A stretch of DNA of 16,528 nucleotides, from contig DAOM01000350.1 in the NCBI GenBank assembly GCA_002501855.1, positions 1 to 16,528 of the forward strand. Direction: 5' to 3'. The position numbers were made by a program, and so were the translations under genes. The DNA comes from Candidatus Nitrosopolaris nunavutensis. GTDB taxonomy: Archaea > Thermoproteota > Nitrososphaeria > Nitrososphaerales > Nitrososphaeraceae. Each line of letters starts with the position of its first letter. Position 1 is the first letter of the stretch. Under the pieces are notes generated by a model. That model saw nothing but the letters and a program-made list of their open reading frames with translations. It searched no databases and had not been told where the DNA came from. Positions 14,689-16,528 of this stretch are shown here, one piece after another.

Positions 14689-16263
14689 ATGGTTGCCGGG
14701 AAGCGCATAGTTTTGACAGCAGACAGAAGTTTAATGACAAATTATAGAGGGAATTTTCTTTACGGTTTCATTGCTTGCGGACCTTATGAATTAGTTCCAG
14801 AATTTGTTTTTGACAAGTTATTTTGTCCAAGCGTTGAAACAGATAAAAATACTGGTGAGATAAAGGTTGCACAATGCGGTTTGCGAAGGGTCGAAGGCGC
14901 TCTCTTAAAAGAATACAGCCGCGAAGACATTTTCCTTGCACACCCAGAAATGCTGGAAAAATGCATTGGGCCTGAGACTAAAGTTGTCGGAATTAACGTT
15001 ATGGATCCACTTGGAATGGCTCCCGTCACTACTACAATGTCACCCGAAAATCTGTCTTACGTTGCCATGAAATTCAAAAAGATGTGTGCTTCGATTATTC
15101 AACTAAAAAAGAAATACAACTTTAAAGTGGCAGTAGGCGGAAACGGTGCATGGGAGCTTGCGAAGCCTGACAGAATGAAAATTCACGGTATCGATACAGT
15201 AGTTATAGGCGAAGCAGACGAGCTTGCACTTGACCTCTTCCATGATCTCGAGACCGGCGATGCACCAGAACTATTGCACACATTTGTCAGAAATATCGAA
15301 AACATTCCAATGATACGAGGCCCGACTATAAACTCATTGATAGAAGCTATGCGTGGCTGCGGAAGAGGCTGTGATTTCTGCGACGTTAACAAGCGTTCTA
15401 AAAAAGATATCCCACTTGAAAGATTACAGGCAGAAGCCAAAATAAATCTCAAATACGGTTTTGACTCTATTTGGCTTCAGTCAGATGAGATGCTACTTTA
15501 TGGATGTGACAATCGAGATTTTATCCCCAATGCCGATGTAATTTTAGGTCTATGGAAAGGGTTGAAAGAAGTCGGTGCAAATTTTATTGGGACCACTCAT
15601 ATGACTTTATCTGCAGTGGCGTCCTCACCGGATCTTATAAAGAAACTGTCTCAGGTTAATAATATGGACAACAACGGAAGATGGCTTGCGACGAACCTAG
15701 GAATTGAAACTGTAGCACCGAGAATGGTCAAAAAACATCTCGGAGTCAAGACAAAGCCGTTTAGGCCAGAAGAATGGGGAGCAGTAGTGAGGGAAGGAGC
15801 AAGAATCCTAAACCAGAACCACTGGTTTCCAGCATTGACCCTCATCATAGGTTGGCCAGATGAGACAACCGATGAGACACAGTACACAATTGATTTGATA
15901 GAAGACTTTCGTCAGATGAATATGAGAGGATTGGTAGCACCTTTACTCTATCAAGACTTTTCAGAAAAGAATTCTATGCACTTTGGCAATCTCAACGAGG
16001 CGCAGTTCACGCTCTTCTGGAAATGCTGGCAGCACAACTTATGGGTTATAAACGACATCATTCCGATCATTATTAGAAATAAAACATACGGTCCAGCAAT
16101 GAAAGTGTTCATGGCGCTGTTGATCAAAGCCGGGACTTGGGGCATAATGAGATATCTTAGAGGGTTATCCAAAACTCTATTCAATGGTCAGACTCCAGAA
16201 GACATCGTTGATATCTATGCCAGAAAGAGGTCTGTAACTACTTCGCCTATGCCGCGGCTTTAG
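14689..16263 (+). CDS. B12-binding radical SAM protein, GDGT ring synthase (Grs)-like
   Basis: The protein has 524 residues from ATG 14689; TTG 14659 would add ten. The N-terminal half fits a cobalamin-binding Rossmann domain (KVVGINVMDPLGMAPVTTT and the VAVGGNGAWELAK and VVIGEADE blocks). A radical SAM cluster motif CGRGCDFC follows (Cys224, Cys228, Cys231), which binds the 4Fe-4S cluster that cleaves SAM. The catalytic barrel then includes the LGIETVAPRM and LTLIIGWPDETTDETQ blocks. A C-terminal helical region with hydrophobic stretches (IIPIIIRNKTYGPAMKVFMALLI) suggests lipid or membrane contact. Length and domain order match the archaeal GrsA/GrsB ring synthases that cyclise tetraether lipids, and related calditol synthase. 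The exact reaction is inferred, not shown. Confidence 0.8.
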   Translation: MVAGKRIVLTADRSLMTNYRGNFLYGFIACGPYELVPEFVFDKLFCPSVETDKNTGEIKVAQCGLRRVEGALLKEYSREDIFLAHPEMLEKCIGPETKVVGINVMDPLGMAPVTTTMSPENLSYVAMKFKKMCASIIQLKKKYNFKVAVGGNGAWELAKPDRMKIHGIDTVVIGEADELALDLFHDLETGDAPELLHTFVRNIENIPMIRGPTINSLIEAMRGCGRGCDFCDVNKRSKKDIPLERLQAEAKINLKYGFDSIWLQSDEMLLYGCDNRDFIPNADVILGLWKGLKEVGANFIGTTHMTLSAVASSPDLIKKLSQVNNMDNNGRWLATNLGIETVAPRMVKKHLGVKTKPFRPEEWGAVVREGARILNQNHWFPALTLIIGWPDETTDETQYTIDLIEDFRQMNMRGLVAPLLYQDFSEKNSMHFGNLNEAQFTLFWKCWQHNLWVINDIIPIIIRNKTYGPAMKVFMALLIKAGTWGIMRYLRGLSKTLFNGQTPEDIVDIYARKRSVTTSPMPRL

Positions 16264-16299
16264 CATGTCGTGTGTGTTTTGCACGGCTTCTTGTCGGTG

Positions 16300-16363
16300 C
16301 CAGCAAGGCTTTAGTTGCTGGATTGCTGGATGGCGACTATCTAGTTAGCCAGCTAGTTTTTTT
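16300..16363 (+). terminator. hairpin plus oligo-T between convergent genes
   Basis: A perfect 7-bp stem CCAGCAA/TTGCTGG (16300-16306/16315-16321) is followed by further GCTGG/CCAGC and CTAG/CTAG repeats, then a run of seven T (16357-16363). It lies 37 bases past the radical SAM stop and probably ends that message. Confidence 0.6.
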
Positions 16364-16419
16364 GTATTCTCATTAGTTGGATCTTGTACGGCCAGCTACA
16401 GATAAACTAGAGATGCTCT

Positions 16420-16528
16420 TTACTTTTTGCCAGATTCCAACTGTGCAATCGCGTCATCTGCCACGCTCGCAGTCTTTGGAGTCAGAATAATAAAATAATT
16501 CTTATCAGCGCGTTCAACCGCAGTGACT
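16420..16528 (-). CDS. C-terminal fragment of an unrecognised protein (start outside window)
   Basis: The minus strand from the right edge reads VTAVERADKNYFIILTPKTA then SVADDAIAQLESGKK and a TAA (16422-16420), 35 codons. The alternation of hydrophobic and charged residues and the clean stop before an intergenic gap look like a true gene end. It is convergent with the radical SAM gene. Too little is visible to name a family. Confidence 0.6.
   Translation of the reverse strand, partial: VTAVERADKNYFIILTPKTASVADDAIAQLESGKK

Noticed and set aside
14689..16263. Assignment as tetraether synthase (Tes)
   Set aside because: The B12-binding-like N-terminal domain and CGRGCDFC motif fit the Grs/calditol synthase type better than the Tes type.

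Overview
The window reads as a chromosomal stretch of an archaeon, most likely an ammonia-oxidising thaumarchaeon (class Nitrososphaeria, Nitrososphaera/Nitrosocosmicus-like). This rests on recognition, not on a search. The signs are a two-sensor histidine kinase of the type expanded in soil Nitrososphaerales, an archaeal COG1340 coiled-coil protein, a DUF98-type chorismate-lyase-like protein, a B12-binding radical SAM enzyme resembling the GDGT ring synthases, archaeal TATA boxes about 25 nt before TTG starts (leaderless messages), and a few archaeal Shine-Dalgarno sites. Base composition looks moderate to AT-leaning by eye. No phage, insertion sequence, rRNA or CRISPR signal was seen.

Layout. 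1-1989: 3' part of a UPF0182 membrane protein gene. 2036-2791: class I glutamine amidotransferase with a large Asn/Asp/Ser-rich insert. 2878-3903: C39-like cysteine peptidase domain fused to TPR repeats. 3987-5246: ThiI-like THUMP protein whose ATP-binding PP-loop is degenerate; its tail overlaps by 51 nt the convergent glycosyltransferase gene 6404-5196. 7186-6539: AMMECR1-domain protein, upstream of the glycosyltransferase on the same strand with a hairpin/T-tract terminator between them. 7187-7548: non-coding, with a heptamer repeat, a 14-bp palindrome and a hairpin. 7549-7671: a 40-residue zinc-ribbon ORF. 7939-9097: a broken histidine kinase gene with a frameshift and a large internal deletion that removed the phosphoacceptor region. 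10331-9216: coiled-coil protein. 10430-10825: Cys/His-rich conserved-looking protein. 11583-10861: atypical Bud32-like kinase.

11669-13722 is the most coherent functional block. A UbiE-like methyltransferase overlaps by ATGA a UbiA-like membrane prenyltransferase, and a UbiC/DUF98-like chorismate lyase follows 60 bp later. Together these could make 4-hydroxybenzoate from chorismate, prenylate it in the membrane and methylate it, a ubiquinone-like logic that is not the usual archaeal menaquinone route. After it come tRNA-Ala(GGC) on the minus strand (13837-13764), a Nudix hydrolase (14096-14548), the radical SAM/B12 protein (14689-16263), and the C-terminal end of a minus-strand gene that leaves the window (16528-16420).

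A theme across the window is simple-sequence, hydrophilic inserts (Asn/Asp, Ser, Gln, Thr-Pro, Ala) at domain borders in at least seven otherwise unrelated genes, which suggests local microsatellite-like expansion in this genome.
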